A stretch of 33,240 nt of DNA from Chloroflexota bacterium (lineage in GTDB: Bacteria; Chloroflexota; Ktedonobacteria; Ktedonobacterales; JADMIN01), in NCBI GenBank assembly GCA_021814145.1, contig JAKAIY010000024.1, positions 1-33,240 of the forward strand, given 5' to 3'. The notes below the pieces were generated by a model that worked only from the letters and a program-made list of their open reading frames with translations, did no database searches and was not told where the DNA came from. A program made the translations under genes and the position numbers. Below, in pieces: positions 1 through 8,726 of the stretch (positions within the stretch are counted from its first letter, which is position 1; the number at the start of each line of letters is the position of its first letter).

Positions 1-1
1 G

Positions 2-937
2 CTGGCGGCGGAGGGCGATATGCCGGCTGGCGCGCTGCTCGCGCCGGAGACCTTGCGGGCGCTGGCGGTCGCGTCGGGCTCCTCTCCCGAGGCGCTGGCG
101 GCGCTTCCACTCACGGCGCTTACCGGCTGGCGCTACGTCACCGCGTTACAGCTTCCAACCGGGTCCAGCCTGTTCACCGGACCGGGGCGCCGCCGTGCGG
201 AGCGGCGCATGATAGCGACCGCGCGTGAGCAGTTGCGCGCGGCGGTGTCCTGGCTGCGCGCGGGCGGCTCCCTCTATATGACGCCTGAGGGGCGTCTCTC
301 TCCCAATGGCCTGCTCAGCCCGGCGCGGGCGGGGCTGCGCCTGCTCCTGCGCGACGCCCCGCCTGATACGCGCATCCAGCCCATCGCCATCATGTACGAT
401 TTCATGACCACCGGGCGCATGGGCATGATCCTGGACCTGGCGCCACCCATCGAAGACGCGGCGCGATGGTCGGGCAGCCAGCTCGAGCGCCAGCTTCGGG
501 CCGCCTGGCTGGGCGCCGCCCGGTTCACCTGCACGCAGCTCGCCACCGCCACGCTAGTGATGCTCCATACGCGGGCTGGAGCGGGGAAACCGGTGACAGG
601 CCGCATGGATGAGCTGGCGCGCCTCACTCATGAGCTGGCTGTCGCGCTGGACGCCTCGGGACGCCATGTGGATGGCAGGCTGCTCACGGCGGACGGCGCG
701 CGGCGGCGTGTGAGGCGTTACCTGCGCTACGCGGCGCGCCACGGGCTTGCCTGCCTCAACGGCGCGACCTACACAATCGCGCCCGGCGCGCTGCCAGCCC
801 GCGATGACGCGCCCGCCGAACTGCCAGGCATTCCACCTGACGGCGCGGGGTATCACGCCTACCCCATGCGCTACGCCTGGAATGAGGCGCTGGAAATGCT
901 CGACGCGGCGGGCTTCGCCACGCGCCACGCGGACTAG
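2..937 (+). CDS. PlsC-like acyltransferase, 5'-truncated by window edge
   Basis: The reading frame is open to the left edge (the codons before the ATG at 20 are all sense), so this is probably the C-terminal part of a longer protein; the ATG at 20 is the first visible candidate start. The stretch GGSLYMTPEGRLS resembles the FPEGTRS block (motif III) of 1-acyl-glycerol-3-phosphate acyltransferases. It is followed by an arginine/leucine-rich helix and IQPIAIMYDF, which fits the following beta-strand block (motif IV). The expected upstream NHX4D catalytic motif would lie outside the window. The C-terminal 150 residues are a basic helical region I do not recognise. The family acylates lysophospholipid-type acceptors at the membrane. 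The specific substrate cannot be read here, and a remote relative with another acceptor is possible. It ends convergent to the DUF3037 gene, with hairpins between them. Confidence 0.6.
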   Translation: MAAEGDMPAGALLAPETLRALAVASGSSPEALAALPLTALTGWRYVTALQLPTGSSLFTGPGRRRAERRMIATAREQLRAAVSWLRAGGSLYMTPEGRLSPNGLLSPARAGLRLLLRDAPPDTRIQPIAIMYDFMTTGRMGMILDLAPPIEDAARWSGSQLERQLRAAWLGAARFTCTQLATATLVMLHTRAGAGKPVTGRMDELARLTHELAVALDASGRHVDGRLLTADGARRRVRRYLRYAARHGLACLNGATYTIAPGALPARDDAPAELPGIPPDGAGYHAYPMRYAWNEALEMLDAAGFATRHAD

Positions 938-941
938 CCGC

Positions 942-988
942 TCGCGCCAGCGCCACTGGCGCGAAAGTGGCCCCTCGCTATCAGCGAG
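942..988. terminator. two tandem hairpins between convergent genes
   Basis: A perfect 9-bp stem (TCGCGCCAG 942-950 with CTGGCGCGA 956-964, 5-nt loop) is followed by a 6-bp stem (CTCGCT 974-979 with AGCGAG 983-988, 3-nt loop). They sit exactly between the convergent acyltransferase and DUF3037 stops, so they probably end transcription from both sides. There is no U-tract. Confidence 0.45.
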
Positions 989-1014
989 CGAAGACCAGCT
1001 TTGTGGGCCGCTGG

Positions 1015-1470
1015 TTAGGTGTGGCTTGAGCCGTTCGCTTCCTCAGGCTGCGGCGGATACACCAGCTCGCGCATCAGCCGGTCCAGTGTGGCGGCGGGGT
1101 CGGCGCAGAGGCCAGAGTGGACGGGCGAGGGCTGGATCATCGAGCTGCCCGGCGAAACGAGCCAGTGGAACCGCTCCGCCTGCGAGAGCCGCGCGATGGG
1201 GCCAGCGTCCGCCGCGCCCTCGCTCACCCGCTGGAGTCCTTCCAGCTCGGCGCGCAACAGGTCGAGCTGCGCCTGCGTCAGCGCGGGGCAGAGCGCCCGT
1301 AGCCGGTCCGCGTCCAGCGCGATGCGTAGCCCAAGGAAGCGCCGCTGGCGGCAGAGCAGCGCGACGCCCACGTTCAGGCATTCGCCCCGCTCTACCCGTG
1401 GCACGACGCGGATGATGGCGTAGTCAAAGGCGGCGTCAGGTGAGGCTTTACGCGCGTTGCGAGCGGGCAT
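1015..1470 (-). CDS. DUF3037 family protein
   Basis: A 151-residue protein whose N-terminal part reads FDYAIIRVVPRVERGECLNVGVALLC, the hallmark of DUF3037 (a tyrosine/isoleucine strand, then 'RGE.LNVGV.L'). The middle is helical, with several leucine/alanine heptads, and the C-terminal end is SPVHSGLCADPAATLDRLMRELV. The molecular function of the family is unknown. Its start overlaps the end of the upstream HipA-like gene by 23 bp, so the two are almost certainly translationally coupled. This two-gene arrangement is recurrent in soil bacteria as far as I know. The C-terminal sequence is complete and ends with TAA. Confidence 0.82.
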   Translation of the reverse strand: MPARNARKASPDAAFDYAIIRVVPRVERGECLNVGVALLCRQRRFLGLRIALDADRLRALCPALTQAQLDLLRAELEGLQRVSEGAADAGPIARLSQAERFHWLVSPGSSMIQPSPVHSGLCADPAATLDRLMRELVYPPQPEEANGSSHT

Positions 1471-2239
1471 CCAGCGCCTCCTTTACAAAGACCGCCGAGG
1501 CGTCGCGACGGCGCTCCAGGTACGCCACATACGCGGCGCGATGCGCGGCGACGCTGGCGAACGCCGGTTCATCGCCCAGCCATTCATCCGGGACCAGCCC
1601 CACAATCGCCTCCAGCGTCGCGTGTGTCAGCTTCGCCCGCAGCGGCCCGTCCACCTCCGCCAGCCGCGACGCGCGCGGCAGCAGCACGTGGTCCCTGATC
1701 GCCGTGAAACGGTCTCCAGCGCGCTCCAGGTAACTCGCCCAGGTATGGTGGAAATAGAGCGCCGCGCCGTGGTCAATCAGCCAGAGGCGCTTGTTCCAGA
1801 CCAGCATGTTGGTGTTGCGCGCCGTGCGGTCAATATTGGTGATGTAGGCGTCGAACCAGACAATGCTGGAAGCCAGCTCCGGGTCGAGCGGCGGCGGCGC
1901 GGCGGCGCTATAGGGCAGCGCGCCCGGCAGGAAGTCTATGCCCAGGTTGCGGCCCGCGCTGCTCAGGAGCAGGCTGCGCACCTCGTAGTCCGGCTCGTTG
2001 CGCCCCAGCGCCGGGTCCAGCTCGATGAAGACGATCTCCGGGACAAGCAGCCCCAGCGCGCGGGCGATCTCGCCGCCGATCAGCTCGGCGATCAGCGCGC
2101 GCGGCCCCTGCCCGGCCCCGCGAAACTTGACGACATACAGCCCGTCGTCATCCGCCTCCACCAGCCCCGGTAGCGATCCGCCCTCGCGCAGGGGCGTCAC
2201 ATAGCGCGTCGCCAGCGCCGTCCGCATGAAGCGCTCCAT
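1448..2239 (-). CDS. HipA-like kinase-fold protein
   Basis: A 263-residue protein resembling the compact HipA-like kinase domain that accompanies DUF3037, about half the length of classical HipA toxins (about 440 aa). Visible kinase-like elements are a VVKF lysine (K38), an acidic helix AELIGGEIA (51-59) that could supply the ion-pair glutamate, a catalytic-loop-like segment DAYITNIDRTARNTNML (D130, N142, N144), and LIDHG (D156) in place of DFG. Family knowledge suggests serine/threonine phosphorylation of a protein target; the target here is unknown. There is no HipB-like antitoxin next door. Instead it overlaps the DUF3037 gene, which may be its partner or regulator. The start at 2239 could instead be the ATG five codons later, since neither has a strong ribosome site. 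Confidence 0.78.
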   Translation of the reverse strand: MERFMRTALATRYVTPLREGGSLPGLVEADDDGLYVVKFRGAGQGPRALIAELIGGEIARALGLLVPEIVFIELDPALGRNEPDYEVRSLLLSSAGRNLGIDFLPGALPYSAAAPPPLDPELASSIVWFDAYITNIDRTARNTNMLVWNKRLWLIDHGAALYFHHTWASYLERAGDRFTAIRDHVLLPRASRLAEVDGPLRAKLTHATLEAIVGLVPDEWLGDEPAFASVAAHRAAYVAYLERRRDASAVFVKEALDARSQRA

Positions 2240-2511
2240 CCCGAAAGTCCCCAGCGCACAGCCATGCCGGGGGCTTCCACAGTATAGCAGCGGCGGAGGC
2301 GCGGCGAAAAACCGCCCCGAAACACAGCTTCCGCTTCCTTTCTTCGCCGCCTGATGTCTTTTTACGCGACGGAAAACGGCCGCGCGACGGTCGCTGTTCC
2401 GGCGCGGAGTCGCGGGAAACGATGGCGCGGGAGGGGGCCCTCACTTACCGCGATTCCTGACACCCAGTCACATTCAACCCGTGAACGCGGGAAAGGACGG
2501 TATCATAAGCT

Positions 2512-3048
2512 ATGCGCACCACTTCCAAGACACTCCGGCGCTTCCTTCCACTCTTCGCGCTGCTGCTCGCTGTCGGTGGCGCGGTCCTCGCCTGCGGATC
2601 CTCCTCGGCTAACGCAGGCTCGCTCACGAATGGAAGCTCGTCCGCGTCTTCCTCCGCCACCCATTTCAAGGTTGGCGATCAGGTGAAGGTTGGGGATACC
2701 TGGGTCGTGACCGTCAATTCCGCAAAGCTGCACGGCCCGACCGAGATTGACCAGCCGAAAGCTGGCGACACCTATCTCGTGATTGACATCACCTTCAAGA
2801 ATGTTTCCTCGCAGGAGCAGAATCTGTCCTCCCTGCTCCAGTTGAGCCTCAAGGACTCTACTGGACAGACGTACGACGAGACGATCGTCAGTTTCGTCTC
2901 TGGCTCCCCCGACGGCAAAGTCGCGGCGGGCGACCTCCTGCGCGGGCAAGTCGTCTACGAGGTTCCGCAGGCGCAGAAGTCGTTCACCCTGGCCTTCGAG
3001 TCTGACATCACGAGTGGCGGCCAGACCATCTGGGATATCAACATTTAG
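2512..3048 (+). CDS. DUF4352-type secreted lipoprotein
   Basis: 178 residues. A basic N-terminus and a hydrophobic core (residues 11-25) lead to the lipobox VLAC, giving a lipidated Cys28 after signal peptidase II cleavage. A Ser/Asn/Ala-rich linker (29-50) precedes a beta-rich domain with KVGDTWVVTVNSAKL, GDTYLVIDITFKNVS and LLQLSLKDSTGQTY, the pattern of DUF4352 (immunoprotease-like, telokin-type beta sandwich). The protein should be tethered to the outer face of the membrane; its ligand is unknown. An AAAGGA element lies rather far (14 nt) from the ATG. It is divergent from the HipA-like gene and followed directly by a strong hairpin terminator, so it is monocistronic. Confidence 0.85.
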   Translation: MRTTSKTLRRFLPLFALLLAVGGAVLACGSSSANAGSLTNGSSSASSSATHFKVGDQVKVGDTWVVTVNSAKLHGPTEIDQPKAGDTYLVIDITFKNVSSQEQNLSSLLQLSLKDSTGQTYDETIVSFVSGSPDGKVAAGDLLRGQVVYEVPQAQKSFTLAFESDITSGGQTIWDINI

Positions 3049-3074
3049 ACTGTCTTCCCCGGGTTTATTTCGGT

Positions 3075-3106
3075 GAGCGCCAGCCCTCCCCTCAGGGCTG
3101 GCGCTC
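3075..3106 (+). terminator. intrinsic terminator of the lipoprotein gene
   Basis: A perfect 13-bp stem (GAGCGCCAGCCCT 3075-3087 with AGGGCTGGCGCTC 3094-3106) with a 6-nt loop, 26 nt after the stop codon and followed by CCCTATTTT. Confidence 0.75.
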
Positions 3107-3363
3107 CCCTATTTTGCGCTTTCAGGGAAGCGCAACATACGCATTTGTGATGAGCGCCGGAGCGCCGCGCGCGCCGTCCAGCGCCATCAGGCCTTGCGCC
3201 GCGTCCTTCAACGGCGAGATCCCATATCACATGCGCGATCACTGGTCGAAAAACACTGACAGAATATAGATTTTACGCTCTTTGTTTGTGCGCTGCGTGA
3301 GACGCCTGTAAGCGATGGTTGCCCAATAAGATTCGGTATCCTGAGTGACTAGGAGTGGCGCCA

Positions 3364-3630
3364 ATGACCAGTTCAACAGTGAAAAGCCCTGATGAGCGAC
3401 ATGCTGGCGCGCCTGCGCGCGTGCTGGAGCCAGAAGCCACTATGACCGTGCACGAGGTTCGCCTGCATCTCCCCACCCGTATCTTTGGCGAGTGCGCCGC
3501 CGACCATCAGCAGCGAGGCGCGCCCAACTGGTCGGACGCGCCAGAGGTGATGCCACTGGGCGAGGAAGGCGGCACCGCCTGGACGCCTGACAACTCATGG
3601 CTGCATGAGGAAGAAGAAACAGCGGAATAA
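3364..3630 (+). CDS. small acidic hypothetical protein
   Basis: An 88-residue protein that I do not recognise. I chose the ATG at 3364 because AGGAG (3351-3355) lies 8 nt upstream; a GTG at 3355 overlaps that ribosome site. The middle has VHEVRLHLPTRIFGECAADH and the C-terminus is strongly acidic (LHEEEETAE). There is no signal peptide, membrane segment or metal motif beyond one Cys-His stretch. It ends just before a strong bidirectional hairpin. The 3107-3363 upstream stretch holds no other convincing gene. Confidence 0.6.
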   Translation: MTSSTVKSPDERHAGAPARVLEPEATMTVHEVRLHLPTRIFGECAADHQQRGAPNWSDAPEVMPLGEEGGTAWTPDNSWLHEEEETAE

Positions 3631-3654
3631 ACAGCCAGCTCGGATTTCAAGCTG

Positions 3655-3694
3655 GGTGAGTGACGGCCCTTGCCTCTCTGGGCCGTCGCTCACC
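3655..3694. terminator. bidirectional terminator between convergent genes
   Basis: A 15-bp stem (GGTGAGTGACGGCCC 3655-3669 with GGGCCGTCGCTCACC 3680-3694, one G-T pair) lies between the stop of the small acidic protein and the stop of the reverse-strand BNR protein. Its right arm overlaps that stop codon. On the forward side it is followed by CGCTTTTCC. Confidence 0.7.
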
Positions 3695-5213
3695 CGCTCG
3701 CTTTTCCTTGCGCGTTGGGGATGAACGTCCAGTAAAGCGTCTGCTGCCCATCGCTTTCGCCTGTGAGCCACAGATAGGCGCCCGGCGCCTTCGCGTAGGG
3801 GCCGCCAGCCGGGCCATTGGCCCAGGTAAGCCCCACCAGCGACGCGGCGTCCGGAGCCTGCGCTCCAGCGCGCCATTTCTGGGCCGCTGGGTCCCAGGCC
3901 CAGAGCCACAACTCACGCTGCGGATTCAGCGTCGCCACCGCGCCCGGCTTTTCTCCCAGCGCCAGCAGGTCTCCGCCTGGCCCAACCGCCAGCGCGGCGG
4001 AAATCCCTAGCGGTGGCGGGTTTTGCGGCGTCTGGCTGGGTGGCAGCGGCAGTGGGGGCAGCGTTGTCCACGTCGCGCCGTCTGGCCGTAGCGCCAGAAT
4101 CGCGGCGGGTCCGCTATCAGGAACCCAGGGTGGTGAGAGCTCTCCTCCGTTGAAGACGGTGGCGTAGATCGGCGGCCAGCGTATATCTCTCAACGCGCCT
4201 AGCTCAGTGCTCGTGAGCAACCGCGCGCCTAGCGGCGCGTTCGGCGCCTGCTGCCACGAGTAGCCGCCATCCAGCGAGCGCCATACCTCATCGCTCGCTT
4301 TCCACTGGCCAGGGCTGGGCCATATGTACACCTGGGTCATGATCGTGTCGGCGCTGCCTGAATCCAGCAGAGCGGGCGCCAGGGAGAAGCGTGGGCTGAA
4401 TGGGAAGATCGGGACGGGGTCCCACGTCTTTCCCAGATCATCGCTCCGCGCGAGCCCCGTCAGCGCCTGCCCGCCCTGCGCGTTGGTCCACCAGTAGTAG
4501 AGCGCGCTCGCCGAGGGCCAGACGTCTCCGAGGCAGGCGTCCTGATAGCCTGGAAGCGGGACCTTTCGCCACTTCGCGCCGGTGGGCTCACTGGAGCCGC
4601 TGTAGAGCGTTAGCCGCTCGCAGCCCGGCGCTTTGGGGTCGCGCGCGTAGAGCGTCACCAGCGCTGTCGCTGGCGCATCCAGCGCCACCCTCATCCGGCA
4701 GGAGCTTGCCGGGGGCGACGCCGACGCCTCCAGCAGGCTTTGCCACACCTGGCCGCCCGAATCCGTTCTCCAGACCGTCACCACTGGCCCGTTCGCCTGG
4801 CAGGCGTAGATGATGGCGGGATTGAGCGGATCGGGCGTGTACGTGAGCGATCCATTCACCGCCAGACCTGTCGTTTGCCAGCCAGTCATCGTCAGTGGCA
4901 GGAAGAGCGGCGCGCCCCGCAGCGCGGCGGAGAGCCGCGCCCACCCCGCTTCCGCCAGCGTGGGGCCATCCAGCAGCGTGAATAGCGTCGCCACCACCAG
5001 GATCACCACGACCCCTGCCCGCGCCGCCCGCCCGCGCGCCGTGAGCCGCCTCCCCGGCCCGGCGGCCCTCCAGATGTTCAGCCATCTTCTCAGGCGCTCG
5101 CCGCGCGCGTCTCCGCTTTCATCCGGGTCCAGCGGCTCAACGATGAGCGTCTCATCAGCTGGCTCTTCGCCAGGCGCCCCGTCGCGCCCGGGAGCATCCC
5201 CCACACCGCGCAT
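3690..5213 (-). CDS. membrane-anchored BNR/Asp-box beta-propeller protein
   Basis: 507 residues from the ATG at 5213. This start is chosen because GGAGGTG (5221-5227) sits 7 nt upstream; the frame is open to an ATG at 5318 without a ribosome site. A cytoplasmic acidic/basic N-terminus (1-65) precedes one membrane span (about 66-81, AGVVVILVVATLFTLL). The rest is extracellular and carries Asp-box-like turns (S/T-x-D-x-G-x-x-W) in TDSGGQVW, SDDLGKTW and SLDGGYSW, spaced as in sialidase/BNR propellers. No sialidase Arg triad or catalytic Tyr/Glu can be assigned, so it is more likely a binding or structural propeller than an enzyme. Such proteins recur in Chloroflexota, in my reading. Confidence 0.78.
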   Translation of the reverse strand: MRGVGDAPGRDGAPGEEPADETLIVEPLDPDESGDARGERLRRWLNIWRAAGPGRRLTARGRAARAGVVVILVVATLFTLLDGPTLAEAGWARLSAALRGAPLFLPLTMTGWQTTGLAVNGSLTYTPDPLNPAIIYACQANGPVVTVWRTDSGGQVWQSLLEASASPPASSCRMRVALDAPATALVTLYARDPKAPGCERLTLYSGSSEPTGAKWRKVPLPGYQDACLGDVWPSASALYYWWTNAQGGQALTGLARSDDLGKTWDPVPIFPFSPRFSLAPALLDSGSADTIMTQVYIWPSPGQWKASDEVWRSLDGGYSWQQAPNAPLGARLLTSTELGALRDIRWPPIYATVFNGGELSPPWVPDSGPAAILALRPDGATWTTLPPLPLPPSQTPQNPPPLGISAALAVGPGGDLLALGEKPGAVATLNPQRELWLWAWDPAAQKWRAGAQAPDAASLVGLTWANGPAGGPYAKAPGAYLWLTGESDGQQTLYWTFIPNAQGKASG

Positions 5214-5605
5214 AACGCGACACCTCCGCGTGTCATCTGTTCGCCCATCTCGCCCATCGCGCCGCGCCCACCCGTCAAACGCCAGCGCTCGCCACAGCGT
5301 CCCTATCGCATCTATCATACCCGCCCGCGTGGCGCTGGCTGTCTCTCAGCGTAAGCGAGCCCGGTTGATGAGCGTGGTCGTGGCCGGGGGATATACGCTC
5401 ACGCGCTCTCGTTCTCGCGCCGGAGACACTCGCACGCTGGTTGTCCAGAAGGGGTGACGCGCTGATAACGCCCCGCCGCCTCGTGATGGAGCCGTGACCG
5501 GAGCGCCACGCATGGTGATAAGGCCGTAAACGCGGAAGCGGTATGTTCCATGCGAGGGGAACGGGTATTTTGCCTGACAGACAGGGCGCCAGAGGGGAGC
5601 GCGGT
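5214..5605. other. divergent intergenic region
   Basis: The 392 bp between the BNR gene (reverse) and the ABC exporter operon (forward) contain no convincing gene. A possible forward promoter is TTGTCC near 5440 with GATAAC about 17 nt later, but its match to consensus is weak. Confidence 0.4.
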
Positions 5606-6517
5606 ATGGCGACGATCATCGAGGCGCGCGGCCTGACGAAGAATTATGGCCGCACACGAGGCGTCCTGGACCTGACGTTCGATGTGACCGAGGGCGAGAT
5701 TTTCGGCTTCCTCGGCCCCAATGGCGCTGGAAAGTCTACGACGATCCGCCTGTTCATGGGGCTGCTCAGGCCGACGGCTGGCCATGCGTCTATCGCCGGG
5801 CTCGACTGCTGGCGTCAGACGACGGAGGTGAAGCGGCTGGTGGGCTATCTTCCGGGCGAGTGGACGTTCGACGCCCGCCTCACTGGCGCCCAGATCCTCG
5901 AATATCTTGGCAATCTGCGCGGCGGCGTTGATCGCGCCTACGTCCGGCGCCTGATCGAGCGCTTCGAGCTGGATCCCAGCCGCCGCTTCCGCGAATATTC
6001 GCATGGCAACAAGCAGAAGATCGGGTTGATCCAGGCGTTCATGAGCCGCCCGCGCCTGTTGATCCTCGATGAGCCGACCATCGGGCTTGATCCGCTCAAC
6101 CAGCAGGAGTTTTACAAGATGGTCGCTGAGGCGCGGGAAGCGGGCCAGACGCTGTTCATCTCGTCGCACATTCTCGCCGAGGTGGAGCGCACATGCGACC
6201 GCGTGGGCATCATCCGCGAGGGCCTGCTGGTCAAGGTGGACACAGTCGCCAACCTCAAGGAGATCAAGTCCCACTCGATGGACATCAGCTTCAGCGCCCT
6301 CGCGTCTCCGGAATGGTTCACCCATCTTCCTGGCGTGATCAGCGCGACATCCGAGGCGAACGCGCTCAACGTGCGCCTGATCGTGCAGGGCGAGTTGCGT
6401 GAGGTCATCGAGGCCGCCGCCGCGCATGGGGCGACGAATATCGCCACCTATGAGCCCAGCCTCGAAGAGGTTTTCCTGCGCTTCTACACGCCTTCACGGG
6501 AGCGCGCGGGCGTGTAG
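5606..6517 (+). CDS. ABC-2 exporter ATP-binding protein
   Basis: 303 residues from the ATG at 5606, which has GAGGGGAG 6 nt upstream; a longer frame starting at 5543 lacks a ribosome site. It shows Walker A GPNGAGKST (37-45), a degenerate signature YSHGNKQK in place of LSGGQ, Walker B LLILDEPTIGLD and the H-loop SSHILAE. The last 90 residues are the C-terminal extension typical of DrrA/CcmA-type exporters. It energises export by the permease encoded 40 bp downstream. The substrate is not evident: antibiotic, lipid or polysaccharide are all possible. The N-terminal gene neighbourhood gives no regulator. Confidence 0.93.
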   Translation: MATIIEARGLTKNYGRTRGVLDLTFDVTEGEIFGFLGPNGAGKSTTIRLFMGLLRPTAGHASIAGLDCWRQTTEVKRLVGYLPGEWTFDARLTGAQILEYLGNLRGGVDRAYVRRLIERFELDPSRRFREYSHGNKQKIGLIQAFMSRPRLLILDEPTIGLDPLNQQEFYKMVAEAREAGQTLFISSHILAEVERTCDRVGIIREGLLVKVDTVANLKEIKSHSMDISFSALASPEWFTHLPGVISATSEANALNVRLIVQGELREVIEAAAAHGATNIATYEPSLEEVFLRFYTPSRERAGV

Positions 6518-6557
6518 AAGCGCGGCGGCGACGCGCCAGAAAGGGGAGCGAGAGCGT

Positions 6558-8228
6558 ATGCCGCGCTCGATCTGGAACAAGACACTGCGTGATTATCGCG
6601 TCGCCATCATTGGCTGGGGCGTGGGCCTCGGCTTCATGATGGGCCTGACGCTCGCCTTTGTGTCCTCCATCAGCCAGGCGACGCGCTCCGCGGCGGCTGA
6701 GTACGCCAGAGCCATGCCATTTCTGGCGGACGCTGTCGCCGTCGAGACGCCCGAAGGGTACGCCACCTGGGATACTGGCAGCGTTTTGCCTGTCATGCTG
6801 GGCATCTGGACCGTCCTCGCGGGCGCGCGCCTGGTGCGCGGCGAAGAGGAGCGCGGCGCGCTGGATATACTGCTCACCGCGCCTTACTCGCGGGCGCGCC
6901 TGCTGCTGGAAAAGCTGGTCGCGCTGGTCCTGGCGATCCTGCTTGTCTCGCTCCTGATCGCGCTTGGCTGTATCGCGGGCGAGGCGCTTGGCGGTCTGAA
7001 GGTCAATGTCGCCGGGGCGCTCCTTCTTGGCCTTAACACAGGCCTGACGGGCATGGTCTTTGGCATGCTGGCGCTGCTGCTCTCGCAACTGTTCACACGG
7101 CCAGCCGCCGCCGCTGGCTGGGCCGCTGGCTTCCTGGCGTTTAGCTATCTGCTCAACGGCGCCGGGCGTATTGTGGAAAACGGCGGCTGGCTGCGCCGCT
7201 TCTCTCCGCTCTACTACTATGACCAGAACAAGCCGCTCATCGCGTCGTACAGTGGCGATCCCGGCGCCTACGTGATCCTGCTCGCGCTCAGCGCCGCGCT
7301 GGCGGGAGTCAGCGTCGCCCTTTTCGCGCGCCGCGATGTGGGTGGAAGGGCGCTAGCCACCACCTGGGGCCGCGTGCGCGAGGCGCCACCGCTGGCGCGC
7401 GTGGGCGCCCACAAGGGCATGCGCGCCTGGGATGAGGCGGAGCATGATATCTTCGCGCGCTCCGCTGGCCTACGGGCGATGCGGGCGGAGGCGGGGATGG
7501 TCTTCTGGTGGATTGTCGGCGTGGCGGCGCTGACCGTCTGGGTCATGGCCCTCGCCCGCATCGCGAAGGACGCGATTGTGCGCGTGCTGGAGGGCACACC
7601 GGAGCTCAGGATGATTCTGGGCCAGTTCAACCTGGCCAGCGACACTGGCTATATCGCCGCGATGGTGTTCCTGTACCTGCCCATCCTCTTCGTGCTGTTT
7701 ACCATGACGCTCGCCATTACCTGGCCGCATGACCTGGAGAGCGGGCGCATGGAGCTGGCGCTGGCCGCGCCCCAGCCACGCCTGCGCATCTTCTTCGAGC
7801 GGTTCGGCGCCGTCCTGCATGGCGCTCTGGCGCTGGCTATCGTGAGCTGGATCGTCCTGCTGATCAGCGCGGGAATTGTTGGCATGAGCGTGGACCCCAC
7901 CCGCTTCCTGGTCGCCTTTCTGGGCATTCTCCCGCTGGAGATCGTGACAGCCGCCGCGGTGTTCGCGCTGGCGGGCTGGCTCCGCGCCGGTCTGGTGATG
8001 ACCATTGTGGGCGCGCTCATCGGCGTCTCGTACATCATCGAGATCCTCAATCTTCTGCTGAAGGCGCCGGACTGGGTGATGTCCCTTTCCATCTTCCACC
8101 TGTACGGCAATCCGCTGCTTGAGGAGCCGCCCTGGCTCTCATGGCTGGCGCTGCTGGGCGTCGCCGCCGCGCTCGTCGCTGTGGGCGCGTTCCGCTTCGC
8201 CCGCCAGGATATCCATTCAGGGGCCTGA
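6558..8228 (+). CDS. ABC-2 family permease, double-length
   Basis: 556 residues from the ATG at 6558, with AGGGGAG 9 nt upstream. It has two homologous halves of about six membrane helices each, which is typical of ABC-2 exporter permeases in which two half-permeases are fused. The first half contains LVRGEEERGALDILLTAPYSR, the second TWPHDLESGRMELALAAPQPR. These are the conserved elbow-helix/cytoplasmic segments ('E-x-G-x-x-E/D-x-L-L-x-x-P'). It forms the membrane channel for the upstream ATPase, and the two genes are a clear operon. A C-terminal block around 8090-8150 (FHLYGNPLLEEPPWLS) is echoed in a decayed fragment at 8727-8871. Confidence 0.9.
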   Translation: MPRSIWNKTLRDYRVAIIGWGVGLGFMMGLTLAFVSSISQATRSAAAEYARAMPFLADAVAVETPEGYATWDTGSVLPVMLGIWTVLAGARLVRGEEERGALDILLTAPYSRARLLLEKLVALVLAILLVSLLIALGCIAGEALGGLKVNVAGALLLGLNTGLTGMVFGMLALLLSQLFTRPAAAAGWAAGFLAFSYLLNGAGRIVENGGWLRRFSPLYYYDQNKPLIASYSGDPGAYVILLALSAALAGVSVALFARRDVGGRALATTWGRVREAPPLARVGAHKGMRAWDEAEHDIFARSAGLRAMRAEAGMVFWWIVGVAALTVWVMALARIAKDAIVRVLEGTPELRMILGQFNLASDTGYIAAMVFLYLPILFVLFTMTLAITWPHDLESGRMELALAAPQPRLRIFFERFGAVLHGALALAIVSWIVLLISAGIVGMSVDPTRFLVAFLGILPLEIVTAAAVFALAGWLRAGLVMTIVGALIGVSYIIEILNLLLKAPDWVMSLSIFHLYGNPLLEEPPWLSWLALLGVAAALVAVGAFRFARQDIHSGA

Positions 8229-8498
8229 GCCGGGGCTCCGCATGCCCGCTGGGGAAGCGCGCGGACGGTATGCGGGCGCTGGGTAGGCAGGGGGTGTTGT
8301 CGCTGGCTGTGCGCGCTTCGCAATATCGCGCCAGGGGATTGTGAGAGCGATGTGACGGGCAAGCGCGCCAATGCTCTCATTGAGGCGGTAAAACAGAGAT
8401 TGAAGCGTGGACGCTGGAAGCGATGTCGCGGCGTGGCGCGAATCACGGGATGTGAATTCCAGCCCGGCGCGCCTGGTTTGGATTTAAGGAGGCTTGTT

Positions 8499-8726
8499 AT
8501 GCCATGCTGCTGTGGCCATCGTTACCACCATTACCTGTACCCGCCTGGCTGGTATGAGGCGCCGCCAGCGCCTTGGCGTTACGCCCAGCCAGAAAGCGAG
8601 CGCTATACGCGCATGCTCGAGGAGGAGCGCGAGCTCCTGAAGCGACGCCTCAGCCAGCTGGAGCAGGAGCTTGCGGACCTGCGCCGGGCAATGCAGGCGG
8701 CGGCGCCGCGGAGCGAGCAGAGCTGA
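8499..8726 (+). CDS. small Cys/His/Tyr-rich protein with coiled coil
   Basis: 75 residues from the ATG at 8499, which has a perfect AAGGAGG (8486-8492) 6 nt upstream; the frame is open to 8352 without a good start. The N-terminus MPCCCGHRYHHYLYPPGWY packs three Cys and three His into 11 residues, suggesting metal binding. The C-terminal half (about 33-66) is a charged coiled coil, MLEEERELLKRRLSQLEQEL. The layout resembles small proteins of the DUF5320 kind (Gly/Cys-rich head, coiled-coil tail), but I cannot assign it. It follows the ABC exporter by 270 bp and may be a separate transcript. Confidence 0.7.
   Translation: MPCCCGHRYHHYLYPPGWYEAPPAPWRYAQPESERYTRMLEEERELLKRRLSQLEQELADLRRAMQAAAPRSEQS

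Noticed and set aside
3100-3230. A reverse-strand peptide resembling the C-terminal end of a zinc-type dehydrogenase (ISPLKDAAQGLMALDGARG).
   Set aside because: Only about 30 codons are intact after a stop, and similarity is by eye to a common low-complexity motif. A relic is possible but cannot be supported.
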